Shown: positions 9,412 to 17,625 of the stretch, one piece after another
Numbering within the stretch: the first letter of the stretch is position 1
How the letters are laid out: each line of letters opens with the position of its first letter
NCBI GenBank assembly: GCA_963791545.1
Contig: CAWBSR010000015.1
Span: 992,001 to 1,056,000, forward strand
Length of the DNA: 64,000 bases
From: JALYXV01 sp963791545
Lineage (GTDB): Bacteria; Actinomycetota; Acidimicrobiia; Acidimicrobiales; Palsa-688
Reading direction: 5' to 3'
Made by a program: the position numbers and the translations under genes
Notes under the pieces: model-generated
What the model was told of the DNA's origin: nothing
What the model saw: the letters and a program-made list of their open reading frames with translations, nothing else
Databases searched by the model: none

Positions 9412-9794
9412 CCCACGAGCGCTCCGACCCGGCCGACCTCGAGGGCAACGACGCCGCAGGCGACGATCTCTACGACCTGGCAGCGCGATCGGCCCGCAAC
9501 CGCGCCGATCCGGTCGCCATGCTGCGCGCCTTCCTTCAGCAGTTCTGGCAGGACAACACGCCTGAGGAGGCGCTCACCTTGTGGCGCCGGCAGGTGGCCA
9601 GCGGCCGCTGGTGGGCCGAGGACGCCCTGTACGGGCTGCGGGAGGTGCTAAAGACGCCGCCTCCCAACCTGGCCGACGTGTTGCGCGATGACGGCTGGGT
9701 GTTGCTCGACGGCCGGGACCCGGTGGTCTGGTTGCGGTCGATGGTGGACCGGCTGCAGGCCGTGGTGGACGACGCCCCCGAGGACGGGGCGTAA
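9408..9794 (+). CDS. probable immunity protein for the RNase A-like toxin
   Basis: A 128-residue acidic cytosolic protein whose ATG overlaps the toxin stop (ATGA), which implies coupled translation. The pattern MLRAFLQQFWQDNTPEEAL, then helices, then a closing WLRSMVDRLQ helix recalls helical CdiI-type immunity proteins found with RNase A-like toxin tips. The role is assigned mostly from position and length. The next sequence is a beheaded PIN gene whose homology begins directly after this stop codon, so the cassette border may lie here. Confidence 0.6.
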   Translation: MTHERSDPADLEGNDAAGDDLYDLAARSARNRADPVAMLRAFLQQFWQDNTPEEALTLWRRQVASGRWWAEDALYGLREVLKTPPPNLADVLRDDGWVLLDGRDPVVWLRSMVDRLQAVVDDAPEDGA

Positions 9795-9815
9795 GACCGC
9801 CGAACGCTTACCGTC

Positions 9816-10121
9816 ATGGAAGCCGCCCGCCGTCAGGGACGGGAATTGGTGGTACCGGCCGGTGTGGTCGCGCAAGTGTGGCGAGATGGTCAGCGCCAGG
9901 CTCGTCTAGCCAAGTTCCTAGCTGCCCGAGGCGTCACGATCGAGGTACTCACTGATGCCGGTGCGAGGGCCTCGGGCGTCGTTTCCGGGCGGGCCGGGAC
10001 TGCGGACGTCGTGGACGCATCGGTGGTGGTGGCCGCCCGCCGTCGCCACGCCACCGTGGTCAGCTCGGATCGCCGCGATCTCGAGATTCTCGACGCCGAT
10101 ATCGCCATAGTGGACTGCTAA
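9816..10121 (+). pseudogene. PIN-domain (VapC-like) protein lacking its N terminus
   Basis: The frame encodes VVPAGVVAQVWRDGQRQARL and TADVVDASVVVAARRR, the central and C-terminal parts of a common actinobacterial PIN family (usually about 125-130 residues). In-frame codons before the ATG still resemble the family (DRRTLTVMEAAR) back to the stop of the immunity gene at 9794. The first 20-25 residues, which carry the first metal-binding Asp, are missing. No antitoxin gene precedes it. RNase activity is unlikely. Confidence 0.7.
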
Positions 10122-10155
10122 TGGCACTGCCTCGGACGGTGAACCGTGGCCACAG

Positions 10156-10437
10156 CTCGACTCCACCACCCCCGCCGGCCGGCTCGTCTTCCACGTCTTC
10201 GCGGCCCTGGCCGAGTTCATCGGTGAGCTGATCGTCGAGGGCACTCGCGAAGGCCTCGACGCCGCCCGAGCCCGCGGCCGTGTCGGCGGCCGGCCCCCGG
10301 TCATGACCCCGGAGAAAATCGCCGCAGCACAATCGCTGCTCCCCGAGCACAGCATCTCCGCCATCGCCCGCATGGTCGGCGTCAGCCGTGGCACCGTCTA
10401 CGCCCACATGGACGCCATCACTGCGGGCCCAAGCTGA
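10156..10437 (+). pseudogene. serine recombinase (resolvase/invertase) C-terminal remnant
   Basis: About 94 codons read STTPAGRLVFHVFAALAEF, then AARARGRVGGRPPVMTPEKI, then ISAIARMVGVSRGTVYAHM, the E-helix, linker and HTH of a small serine recombinase. The catalytic domain is gone. The conserved ERELI is changed to IGELI. It is the right-hand partner of the remnant at 5455. Confidence 0.8.
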
Positions 10438-10517
10438 TGAGGTGATGGGCGCAGCGAGGACAGCCCGACCCTCACTCCGACAAGCGTTGGTTATTGCGCC
10501 AAAACTACCGGTACCCC

Positions 10518-10658
10518 AGGGTGTACTGTCGTGGTTGACACGGAGGCGTGCCCGCACCGTGTTGGACAGCGCCGAGGATATCGGCACTCTCCCGGGAGCG
10601 TTGCTCCGGACCCCGGTAGCGCATTGAGTGTGCGCTTTCTCTAGCCAGGGAGGTGGCC
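10518..10658 (+). repeat. structured intergenic element, copy A
   Basis: This stretch of about 140 nt is repeated at 13210-13352. Shared blocks include GGGTGTAC, CCGCACCGTGTTGGAC, a small hairpin closing on CGGCAC, a GGAGC-GTT-GCTCC hairpin, CCGGACC and GGTAGCGCA, ending in CCAGGGAG. The last block supplies the ribosome site for the STAS gene whose GTG is at 10660. It fits no riboswitch I recognise. A leader RNA acting on translation is an inference from its position. Confidence 0.6.
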
Positions 10659-10659
10659 G

Positions 10660-11214
10660 GTGGCCACCGCAGTCCTTTCATCATCCGCGGGTACGGCCAG
10701 CGATGCCCAATCGGCGCCCACGACCCCAGTTGTGGGAACTGAGGGTGCTCGCAGCGTTGTCGTCCTGTCGGGCGAATGGGATCTCTCCAGGCGGCCTGTC
10801 CTGGCGGAGGTGCTGGCGCGGGTGATCGCCTCGGGCACGGGCGATGTTGTCGTCGACCTCGCCGGGGCGCAGTTCATCGACACCGCCATCGGCCGAGCCT
10901 TGACGGTCGGATGTCGGTGGTTGGCTCGCGGGGGTCGCAGGCTGACCGTCCGCTCGCCGTCGCCTCTGGCCGCACGGATCCTGGGCGCCTTCGGGCTGAC
11001 AGATCTGATCGAAGCACCGGAAGGGGCCGCCCCCGCGCCAGGGGGCCCCAAGATGAGACTCGGAGACGAAGGTAGCTGTGTATATCCCAGGCAGAACAAT
11101 TTCGTGTCGACGCGAGACCAGCAAAATCTAGTCGTGTCGGATCCCGGGTTACCGAATCGCGAGACTACAGTTGATCAAACCTCAAATACAAGGAGAACCC
11201 AAAATGGCAGATGA
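10660..11214 (+). CDS. STAS-domain protein, anti-sigma factor antagonist-like
   Basis: Residues about 32-120 form a STAS domain: VVVLSGEWDLSRRPVLAEVL, VVVDLAGAQFIDTAIG, then WLARGGRRLTVRSPS and a closing LGLTDLIE-type helix (here FGLTDLIE). The usual phosphorylated Ser/Thr follows the Asp, here Thr in FIDTAIG. Such proteins are switched by anti-sigma kinases and SpoIIE-type phosphatases, two of which lie elsewhere in the window. The GTG start has GGGAGG six to seven bases upstream, inside the structured element. The C-terminal 60 residues are low-complexity and overlap the next start, so the natural end may once have been earlier. Confidence 0.8.
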   Translation: MATAVLSSSAGTASDAQSAPTTPVVGTEGARSVVVLSGEWDLSRRPVLAEVLARVIASGTGDVVVDLAGAQFIDTAIGRALTVGCRWLARGGRRLTVRSPSPLAARILGAFGLTDLIEAPEGAAPAPGGPKMRLGDEGSCVYPRQNNFVSTRDQQNLVVSDPGLPNRETTVDQTSNTRRTQNGR

Positions 11215-11434
11215 GAAAACACCGACCGAGACCGAGTCCGTTCTTCCCCAGCAGGTGGACCCGAACGCCGACCTCATGAAGGCGCGTCCCGGCGGCGAAA
11301 CAGAAGTCATCGGAAAGAACCCGGGAACCGGCTTTCGCGACGAGAAGCCCGACTCGACCTACGAGGGTTCCGGATCTGAGGGCGGTTACGAAGGCGGTCC
11401 CGAGGTGGCCTATGAGGAGAAGCCGCCCGCTTGA
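11204..11434 (+). CDS. small acidic hydrophilic protein
   Basis: 76 residues, rich in Glu, Gly, Pro and Asp, with no hydrophobic core and probably disordered. The ATG at 11204 has AGGAGA seven bases upstream. It overlaps the end of the STAS frame by 11 bases. Composition resembles the other disordered protein at 22559-22885. Function unknown. Confidence 0.65.
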   Translation: MADEKTPTETESVLPQQVDPNADLMKARPGGETEVIGKNPGTGFRDEKPDSTYEGSGSEGGYEGGPEVAYEEKPPA

Positions 11435-11555
11435 GCAACAGATTCTGATGCGCCCCCACAGTGTTCTTCCCGGACCGATACCCAGAAGCCAATAGTTCCA
11501 AACAATATTCCCCATATTTGATTGCTGTCCGATTATTCCAGTAACATCGGAATAT

Positions 11556-12110
11556 ATGACGATACAAAAAGGGAATCACAACATCGGTCCGGAGAACGGA
11601 ACATTGACCGTCAAGGTCTACAAGGACGGTATGGCGGCCAAGATGGGTCACGACCTCGTGTTCGAGGCCACGAAGTGGCGCGGGAACGTCACGGTCGACC
11701 CCGAAAATATTTCGGGATCGAGTGCGCAGGTGACCATTGACGCCCGATCCCTGGAGATCATCGACGCGTTGGGCGGCGCCAAGCCTCTTGGCGACAAGGA
11801 TCGCCAGGACATCGCCAAGAACATCGAGGAGAAGTGCCTCCAAGTATCGACGCATCCGGACATAACGTTCGACAGCACCGACGTGTCCGGAGACGCCTCG
11901 CGCATCTCCCTCAACGGTGACCTGACACTGGTCGGCAACTCCCGTCCGGTCACTCTGGATCTGTCTGTCGGCGACGATGGCCACGTCACCGGGAAGGTCA
12001 CGCTCGTCCAGTCGCAGTTCGGCATCAAGCCATTCTCGGCCATGATGGGCGCCCTCAAGGTGAAGGACTCAGTAGACATCGAGTTCAAAGTCGCCTTGCC
12101 CGTGGCCTGA
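11556..12110 (+). CDS. YceI-family protein
   Basis: 184 residues with the YceI lipocalin-like pattern: an early strand (GTLTVKVYKDG), a long middle with DRQDIAKNIEEKCLQ, then HPDITFDSTDVSG, GDLTLVGNSRPVTLDL and a final strand with GIKPFSAMMGALKV. YceI proteins bind isoprenoid-like lipids. This one lacks a signal peptide, so it would act in the cytosol. The region upstream is unusually AT-rich for this window. A perfect inverted repeat follows the stop. Confidence 0.85.
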   Translation: MTIQKGNHNIGPENGTLTVKVYKDGMAAKMGHDLVFEATKWRGNVTVDPENISGSSAQVTIDARSLEIIDALGGAKPLGDKDRQDIAKNIEEKCLQVSTHPDITFDSTDVSGDASRISLNGDLTLVGNSRPVTLDLSVGDDGHVTGKVTLVQSQFGIKPFSAMMGALKVKDSVDIEFKVALPVA

Positions 12111-12132
12111 GCATTCGCTCACCTGCTCGAAG

Positions 12133-12164
12133 GGCAACCGCTGAGGCCGGCCTCAGCGGTTGCC
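12133..12164 (+). terminator. perfect 16-bp inverted repeat after the YceI gene
   Basis: GGCAACCGCTGAGGCC is followed at once by its exact reverse complement. It lies 23 bases after the YceI stop and has no T tract. Confidence 0.6.
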
Positions 12165-12183
12165 TAGCACGGTCACCTCACCG

Positions 12184-12300
12184 GATCAGGCCTTCTCGGC
12201 GCTTCGCAACCACGCCCGCGGCCACCACCTCCGCCTAGTCGATGTCGCCGACGATGTCATCGCCGGCACCCTGGCGGCTGATTCTCTCCACCCTGGAGCT
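12184..12300 (+). pseudogene. ANTAR-domain C-terminal fragment
   Basis: Codons from 12184 give DQAFSALRNHARGHHLRLVD followed by VADDVIAGTL, closely matching the end of the ANTAR domain in the 23800-24552 protein. No GAF domain or first ANTAR helix precedes it and the frame drifts into low-quality sequence afterwards. It is a remnant of a fourth ANTAR gene. Confidence 0.7.
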
Positions 12301-13209
12301 CCCGCGCCGCACGCGGAAGCTCGCCTCGTGCCGGCCGTCGACCCCGACGTTGCCGGCGACGCGCCGAGACGCTCGAGTTGTTCAGCGAGATCGCCGCCGA
12401 TGCCAGCGACGCTGACGCCTGGGGCCGGGAAGACTTCGGGACTTGAACTGATGGGTGGGCCGAAAGCGGAAAAACTCAGCAGAGGCAGAATGAACGGTGG
12501 ATATCTGACAGCCGTCGGTTGAGCAGCCGTTCTACCTGATCGAGGCGAGCCCCCGTCGACGCACTCCGAGTGGAGGCGGCCGACCCAGGCGCCGACCGAG
12601 TTCAGGCCTGACTTCCGCCTCCGGCATAGCGTTGGGCGTCGTCCTTGGGCACCAGGTGGCAGGAGTCGCGATGGCGGACCGGCGCGATGCATGTTCGGCC
12701 GGTCCGCAAATCGGTCGTCCCGCACAGGTGAGCGTCGGCCATCTCCCTGTCAACGGCGGCATTGTGCACATCAAGACGATTGTCGGGCTCTCCGTGCATC
12801 TGACTCCTGACGCCGTGCTGGCTTATCGGATGATCAATCGGCACACGGTGCCGGGAACTTGAGTGAATCTGTTCGCGGTCGCTCAACGTTGCAGGACGCC
12901 GGCCAGCCAACCGGGGGGACCAGCTGTCGGCGCCTTGAGCCACTGGGCGTGCGCCCCCCAAGCCGTGCCCTGGATCGAGAGGATGCTCGGGCAGCGTCGT
13001 ACCTCCGAAATTGAGGGCGGTGGGACGAACAATCGTTCCCGCACCGCACCACAGGTCCCCGAGGAGCCCGCGCTCACGCCGGATCGGAACGAGGACGTCA
13101 TCGGATTAGGGCGACCGTTGCCCATAGGGCCGCAGGCGCGAGCTGTCAATCGGGATCGACGGGCCGGTCTATGGAGAACGGGGTCTTCGCCCCTCGCGCC
13201 GAGGCTGCG
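12301..13209. other. gap, no supported gene
   Basis: About 900 bases with only overlapping shadow frames on both strands. It probably holds decayed sequence following the ANTAR remnant. Confidence 0.5.
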
Positions 13210-13352
13210 AGGGTGTACCGTGGGGGGCGATACGGAGTGCGGACCCGCACCGTGTTGGACTCTGCCGCTAGCGTCGGCACCCTCCCGGGGAGCGTTGCTC
13301 CGGACCCTGGTAGCGCAGCAAGTGAGTGCGTCACCTACCAGGGAGTTGGCCA
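13210..13352 (+). repeat. structured intergenic element, copy B
   Basis: Copy of the element at 10518 with the same block order. The small hairpin changes from GCCGA/TCGGC in copy A to TGCCG/CGGCA here, which keeps pairing. The GGAGC-GTT-GCTCC hairpin is identical. After CCAGGGAGTTGGCC there is no convincing gene; the nearest is DUF1206 at 13609. Confidence 0.6.
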
Positions 13353-13608
13353 CAGTTGTGTTTCATGAGCCGGGTTATCGGGGGGTCTCCACGACGCCCC
13401 ACATGTCCGACATTTTGTGCCCGATGATCTTCGTGCGTGGCCGGATGTCGTCGCCAGGGCCCACCAAGACGGACGCCATCGCCCCGGCCGCCGGCGGTGC
13501 CTGCGATCGAAGTATCAGACGTGTCTGCGAATGAGACGGCCGTGAAGGCCGCCAGCCCCCATGGGAGCCGCAGCTTGTCGCCGCCCGACGAATAGAAGGG
13601 ATCCAACC
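13353..13608. other. possible leader region of the DUF1206 gene
   Basis: No gene supported. A short frame from a GTG just after copy B runs to about 13534 but shows no family features. Confidence 0.4.
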
Positions 13609-14442
13609 GTGACTTCGATTTCGACCGCGCCCCGAGCGGCGCGACAAGGCGCCCAGCGGGCGTCGCACAGCGTGTGGGTGTCAAGACTGGGCCGTCTGGG
13701 CCTGGGCGCCCGAGGCGTGCTCTATGTCCTGTTGGCCTATCTGGCGCTGCGAATCGCGTTTGGGCGACCCAACAGCGGGGCCGATAAGCAAGGGGCGCTG
13801 CACACCGTCGCACGCCAACCGTTCGGGCATCTTCTGCTGGCGGCGCTGGCGGTCGGCTTCGGCGGCTACGCCGTCTGGCAGTTGACCCTGGCCGCCGTTG
13901 GGGGCTCGGCCCGGGGCGGTTCCGACAAGAAGTCCAAGCGGGCGAAGGCGGTGATCAACGGCGTATTGTACGGGGCGTTCTGCGCCAGCACGATCGCCTT
14001 GGCGGCCGGGTCGTCGGGTTCTGCGGGCGGTGATAAGGCCGAGGTCGACTGGACCGCCAAGGTCATGAAGCACAGCTTTGGCCGCGGCATCGTCGGCCTC
14101 GTCGGCGCCACGGTGATCGTGATAGGCGCCGTGTTGGTGTGGCGGGCCCTGTCGGGCAAACGAGACCTCGACCTGCGACCCATGAGCCGAACCGCCCGGC
14201 AAAGAATCGAGTCCGTTGCCAAGGTGGGCCTGACCGCCCGAGCGGTGATCATCGCCGCCGCCGGTGTCTTTGTCGTGCAAGCCGCGGTGGCCTTCGATCC
14301 CAACAAGGAGAAGGGACTCGACGGCATACTCAGATCCTTCGCCCACACACCGCTCGGCCCGTGGCTGCTCGTGTTGGTCGCAGGCGGAGTATTGGCCTTC
14401 GGCATCTACTCGCTCGCCCTGGCCAGATACGCCGATATCTGA
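13609..14442 (+). CDS. DUF1206 integral membrane protein
   Basis: About 277 residues with six predicted membrane segments in three pairs. Each pair starts with a similar motif: LGRLGLGARGVLYVLLAYLA, then FGRGIVGLVGATVIVIG, then VAKVGLTARAVIIAAAG. This threefold repeat is the hallmark of DUF1206. Function is unknown. The GTG at 13609 is preceded by GAAGGGA and is favoured over the upstream ATG at 13561, which adds a residue run without family features. Confidence 0.85.
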   Translation: MTSISTAPRAARQGAQRASHSVWVSRLGRLGLGARGVLYVLLAYLALRIAFGRPNSGADKQGALHTVARQPFGHLLLAALAVGFGGYAVWQLTLAAVGGSARGGSDKKSKRAKAVINGVLYGAFCASTIALAAGSSGSAGGDKAEVDWTAKVMKHSFGRGIVGLVGATVIVIGAVLVWRALSGKRDLDLRPMSRTARQRIESVAKVGLTARAVIIAAAGVFVVQAAVAFDPNKEKGLDGILRSFAHTPLGPWLLVLVAGGVLAFGIYSLALARYADI

Positions 14443-14941
14443 CCATCCATTCGAGGCGTCACCAGATCGCTGGACCAGGGCTGGTCATTCTCCTTCAGCG
14501 GCCGCGACGCGAGATGCTTCCACGGCCAACTGCCGCTCGCTTGCGCCCGGCGGGCGTCGGCCCGTTCCTAGAAGACACGATCGGACCCGTCGCCGGACCG
14601 GCTTTCCGTACCGTCACGGCAGTGCCGGATTGCCAGGGCGCGCATCCTCGGATCTCGCCCACATTCGGGGGGTTCCGCCTCCACTCGGTCGACAATCGAC
14701 GTCGCCGTGGAGGATTCTGGAGGCCGCCTTGGGGCTGGCGAGCTCAGAACCACGACCCGCGGCTAAGGCGAGCAGAGTGGCACCGGCGGCTGAACAACGA
14801 AGAGCCGCATCGTCTCCAGCATCCATCTGGTTCGGGCCCATGACGTCAGCTGCGCGGAGGTATCCCAAGCAAAGGAGGTTTCCACAGCGCAACGGCGGGG
14901 CCAGTCTCTCCCGCCAGGGACCGGGCGCGCAGGCCGTCAAC
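14443..14941. other. gap, no supported gene
   Basis: Shadow frames only on both strands. Confidence 0.45.
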
Positions 14942-15367
14942 TCACAACAGCCGGCAGGCCACGAAGAAGAGCACCATAGCCATGGGAAGCTCGACCACCA
15001 CGGCGGAGGCGATGCTCATCGCCCGGTCAGTGAGACTCGACGCGCTCATGATGTCGAACCAAGCGTCTGTGACCAATAGCGTCGAGGTGATGATCGCAGC
15101 GACGACGACCGCCTGGCCTCGACGCCAGGCGAACCACGCGGTTGCGGCCAGGCCGCTCAGCAGCGCCGCATCGAAGCCGACCCATGCGGCACCCCAGTCG
15201 CCGGGTTCTCGGGGACTTTGACGCCCGTGGCTCTGTGCCGCTTCCCGGCGTAACAGCTGTCGATGACGTCTGATGCCAGCGCAGCAGCGCGGAAATCGTG
15301 GGTGGGTAAAGCGCAGGCTTGCCACGGAGTGCATCGCATGAAACAAGCCCGTACCAGAGAAGGACAC
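14942..15367 (-). CDS. small membrane protein, possibly 5'-damaged
   Basis: The C-terminal 85 residues (WGAAWVGFDAALLSGLAATA, DAWFDIMSASSLTD, VVVELPMAMVLFFVACRLL) form three membrane segments of a widespread actinobacterial family of unknown function. The first 55 residues are arginine- and histidine-rich and do not look like family sequence. The family normally has another hydrophobic segment there. An upstream frameshift or replacement is likely. Confidence 0.6.
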   Translation of the reverse strand: MSFSGTGLFHAMHSVASLRFTHPRFPRCCAGIRRHRQLLRREAAQSHGRQSPREPGDWGAAWVGFDAALLSGLAATAWFAWRRGQAVVVAAIITSTLLVTDAWFDIMSASSLTDRAMSIASAVVVELPMAMVLFFVACRLL

Positions 15368-15540
15368 CCCAAGCCGACGAACACCTAACGCGCCCGAGAG
15401 GCGGGGACTTCTACTGGCCAGCGGGCTACAACCTTGGCCATCGACACCGTGAGCGCCGGGCTCGCCACCGCTGGCGCCACCATCAGTGGCTGACGGGACG
15501 TCGGCCGAGGCGCTGCCGTCGCCTGACCCCTCTGATTGAT

Positions 15541-16314
15541 ATAGGTGGATCCATTCACGCCACGGGATGGGGGATCGGCGCGGCGTCGAAGCGACTGAGG
15601 AAGCGGGTGTGGCTGCTCGTTGCCTTCAACCTGCCGCTGGCCGCGGTCCTAGGCGGAATCCAGGTGCTGGTGGTGTTCATGCTCGGCCTCCACCTCCACA
15701 ACCGGCATCGCTCGGTCGGATTCGCCGACCTGGGCCGGGCGCTATGGGACAGCCCCACCGCATTCCTGCTCATCATCTTCATCATCGTGTCGTTCGGCGC
15801 CATGATCCGCCTGGCCCATGACGCCAAAGGGTTACCGCGACTCTTGATCGGCCTCGGGCATTCGATGCTGCAGTTCGGCGGCCTCGCCGCGGTCATTGTG
15901 GTCGCCTCGGCGCTGTCGACACCGCTGGGCGATGGTCCCACAGGTCTGGTCGCGTTTCTGGCACTGGTGTGGCTGCTAGGCGGCGTGGGCGGTGGCCTGG
16001 GCATCTCCGGGTACCTATGGGCCACCAACACCCTCGGCTACCACGGCAACGAGGCCTTCGCTCCCCTCCACCACCAAGACCAGAAGAACTTCCTTCGCCT
16101 CCATATCGACACCCACGGCACCCTCACCATCTACCCCGTCGGCATCGAGCGCGTCGGCCGGCGGTGGCGGTACTGCCCCGACGACGACGCCGATTCCCCG
16201 TGGCTGGCCCCCGACGGGCCCGAGCCGAAGGCCCACCTGATCGAAGCAGCAATCACCTTCGAAGACGAAGACGGGGGCGCGGACCGCGCAGTTGGGGGAA
16301 GCAGCCCCCATTGA
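15541..16314 (+). pseudogene. C-terminal membrane part of a metallophosphoesterase-like protein
   Basis: The frame holds four hydrophobic segments (LLVAFNLPLAAVLGGIQVLV, AFLLIIFIIVSFG, GGLAAVIVVASAL, LVAFLALVWLLGGV). A soluble tail follows with NEAFAPLHHQDQKNFLRLHI and GTLTIYPVGIERV. That tail is, in my recollection, typical of large actinobacterial membrane metallophosphoesterases of about 550-600 residues. The N-terminal catalytic domain with its DxH and GNHD motifs is absent, and the codons before about 15541 are arginine-rich nonsense. Probably a 5'-truncated remnant. Confidence 0.5.
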
Positions 16315-16673
16315 TCGACCCCGGCCGCGGCTGCGATCGAGGTGCTGGGCCCCAGCGCCGGTTTGGCTGCCTGCCGATGTCTCCCTCGTCGCCCGCCTCG
16401 ACATCGACGCCCTGGTGACAACGCCTGGTCGATGGCGACCGGGGCTCACTTCGAGACGACACCGTGTACTTGCTCGACGGCCACCCGGCTGTTCAGTGCG
16501 TGCTGGACCTAGCTGACCTTGGTGCGGGTGTGGCGGGCTGCGTCAGCAGGGTCGCGTGGTGGCGGCATCGAACCGGTGCCAGGATGACGAGCTCGGCCGG
16601 CGACCAGTGTATCGGTGTAGCTGTCCTCGCCGACCACCAAGGTTTGCCCTCCGATGACTGAGCCGCGGTTCGA
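16315..16673. other. gap, no supported gene
   Basis: No frame shows family features. Confidence 0.45.
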
Positions 16674-17378
16674 TCACGGCGTTAGGCCAGCACTGCTCGC
16701 GACTGCCGGCAGTGTCGGTCGGCTGGGAGTGGGGTTGTTCTCGACGGTGAGGACGAACCCGGTCACGCCGGCGGCGAGCGAGAAAACGACGGCGTCGGGG
16801 TGCTGGCCCAGTCCTGCTGCGGCAGCGATGGCGCCGGTGCCGTCGACACGCCACAACTGGTAGATCTGCCCGTCGCCCGGGCGAGGTAGGGCGCTGTTGA
16901 TGGCGTAACTGCCGCCGCCTCGGTTCACCACGGCCTGATCTGCCGGTGTGCGGAGCGCGGTGACGACCGCGGCGGGGTCCACGGGCGCCAGTTGCACCCG
17001 TTCGAGCCGCTCGATATGGGCGGTTGTCTCCGTCAGACGGTCGTCGCGGATCTGTCCCTGAACGAACAGTGCTGCCAGGAGGAGGACCAGGATCGCAGTG
17101 GCGAGGGGAAGGCCCCAGCGCCGGACCCGACCGCGGGGCGCGACGTGGATGGTCGCCTGGGCCGAGCCGTTGGATTCGGTGCTGGCCAGCAGTGACACCC
17201 GGGTCGCGTGTCGCCTCAGGGTCTCCGCAAGGCGGCGGTGGTCGTCGAGCTCAGCTCGGCATGACTCGCAGCTCTGAAGATGCGATTCGATCATGGCCCG
17301 CTCGGGTTGGTCGACGGCGTCCAAGGCGTACGCCCCGAGCAGCTCCTGGATCTCGCTGTGGCTTAGATCGTCAGTCAA
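16674..17378 (-). CDS. anti-sigma factor, RskA type
   Basis: From a TTG at 17378 the protein has 234 residues. An N-terminal zinc-binding anti-sigma segment (ELLGAYALDAVDQPERA, then HLQSCESCRAEL with the HxxxCxxC motif) is followed by one membrane helix (LPLATAILVLLLAALFVQG). The exported domain ends in the RskA-type core (GDGQIYQLWRVDG, VFSLAAGVTGFVLTVE). It would hold an ECF sigma factor at the membrane. The start overlaps the stop of the sigma remnant, as in intact sigK-rskA loci. Since that sigma factor lacks region 2, this regulator has no intact partner in view. Confidence 0.85.
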   Translation of the reverse strand: MTDDLSHSEIQELLGAYALDAVDQPERAMIESHLQSCESCRAELDDHRRLAETLRRHATRVSLLASTESNGSAQATIHVAPRGRVRRWGLPLATAILVLLLAALFVQGQIRDDRLTETTAHIERLERVQLAPVDPAAVVTALRTPADQAVVNRGGGSYAINSALPRPGDGQIYQLWRVDGTGAIAAAAGLGQHPDAVVFSLAAGVTGFVLTVENNPTPSRPTLPAVASSAGLTP

Positions 17379-17625
17379 ACCCCTGCGCGCCGATCCCGCG
17401 CAACGCAACCTCGAGGCGGCGAAGACCTTGGCGGATACGACTCTTGATGGTTCCCTCGGGCTCACCGAGCTTGGCTGCCACCTGCCGGTAGCTGTCGCCA
17501 CCGAAGAAGGCCAGTTCGATGGCGACGCGCTCGTTCATCGGCAGCGCCCGCAGTCGCACGAGGCGAAATGGTTGCTGGCCGCGGCCGCTGCTGCCAGTCC
17601 CGCTGTCGCGGCCGTGGGGCGCGTG
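17371..17625 (-). pseudogene. ECF sigma factor remnant, region 4 only
   Basis: The frame encodes RLRALPMNERVAIELAFFGG and the HTH SYRQVAAKLGEPEGTIKSR followed by LRRLEVAL, which is sigma region 4. Nothing resembling region 2 precedes it: the frame runs straight back into the stop codon of the helicase-associated-domain gene. A GTG near 17559 could give a 62-residue fragment that might still bind the anti-sigma factor or a -35 element. Confidence 0.8.

Noticed and set aside
10518..13352. Structured element as a known riboswitch (c-di-GMP, c-di-AMP, glycine, cobalamin, SAM, ZTP, guanidine)
   Set aside because: None of the consensus blocks of these classes that I know is present.
13331..13813. 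Reverse frame with a protein-like tail (RPRTKIIGHKMSDMWGVVE)
   Set aside because: The tail looks plausible but the rest is filler, the frame opposes the DUF1206 gene, and no family could be named.
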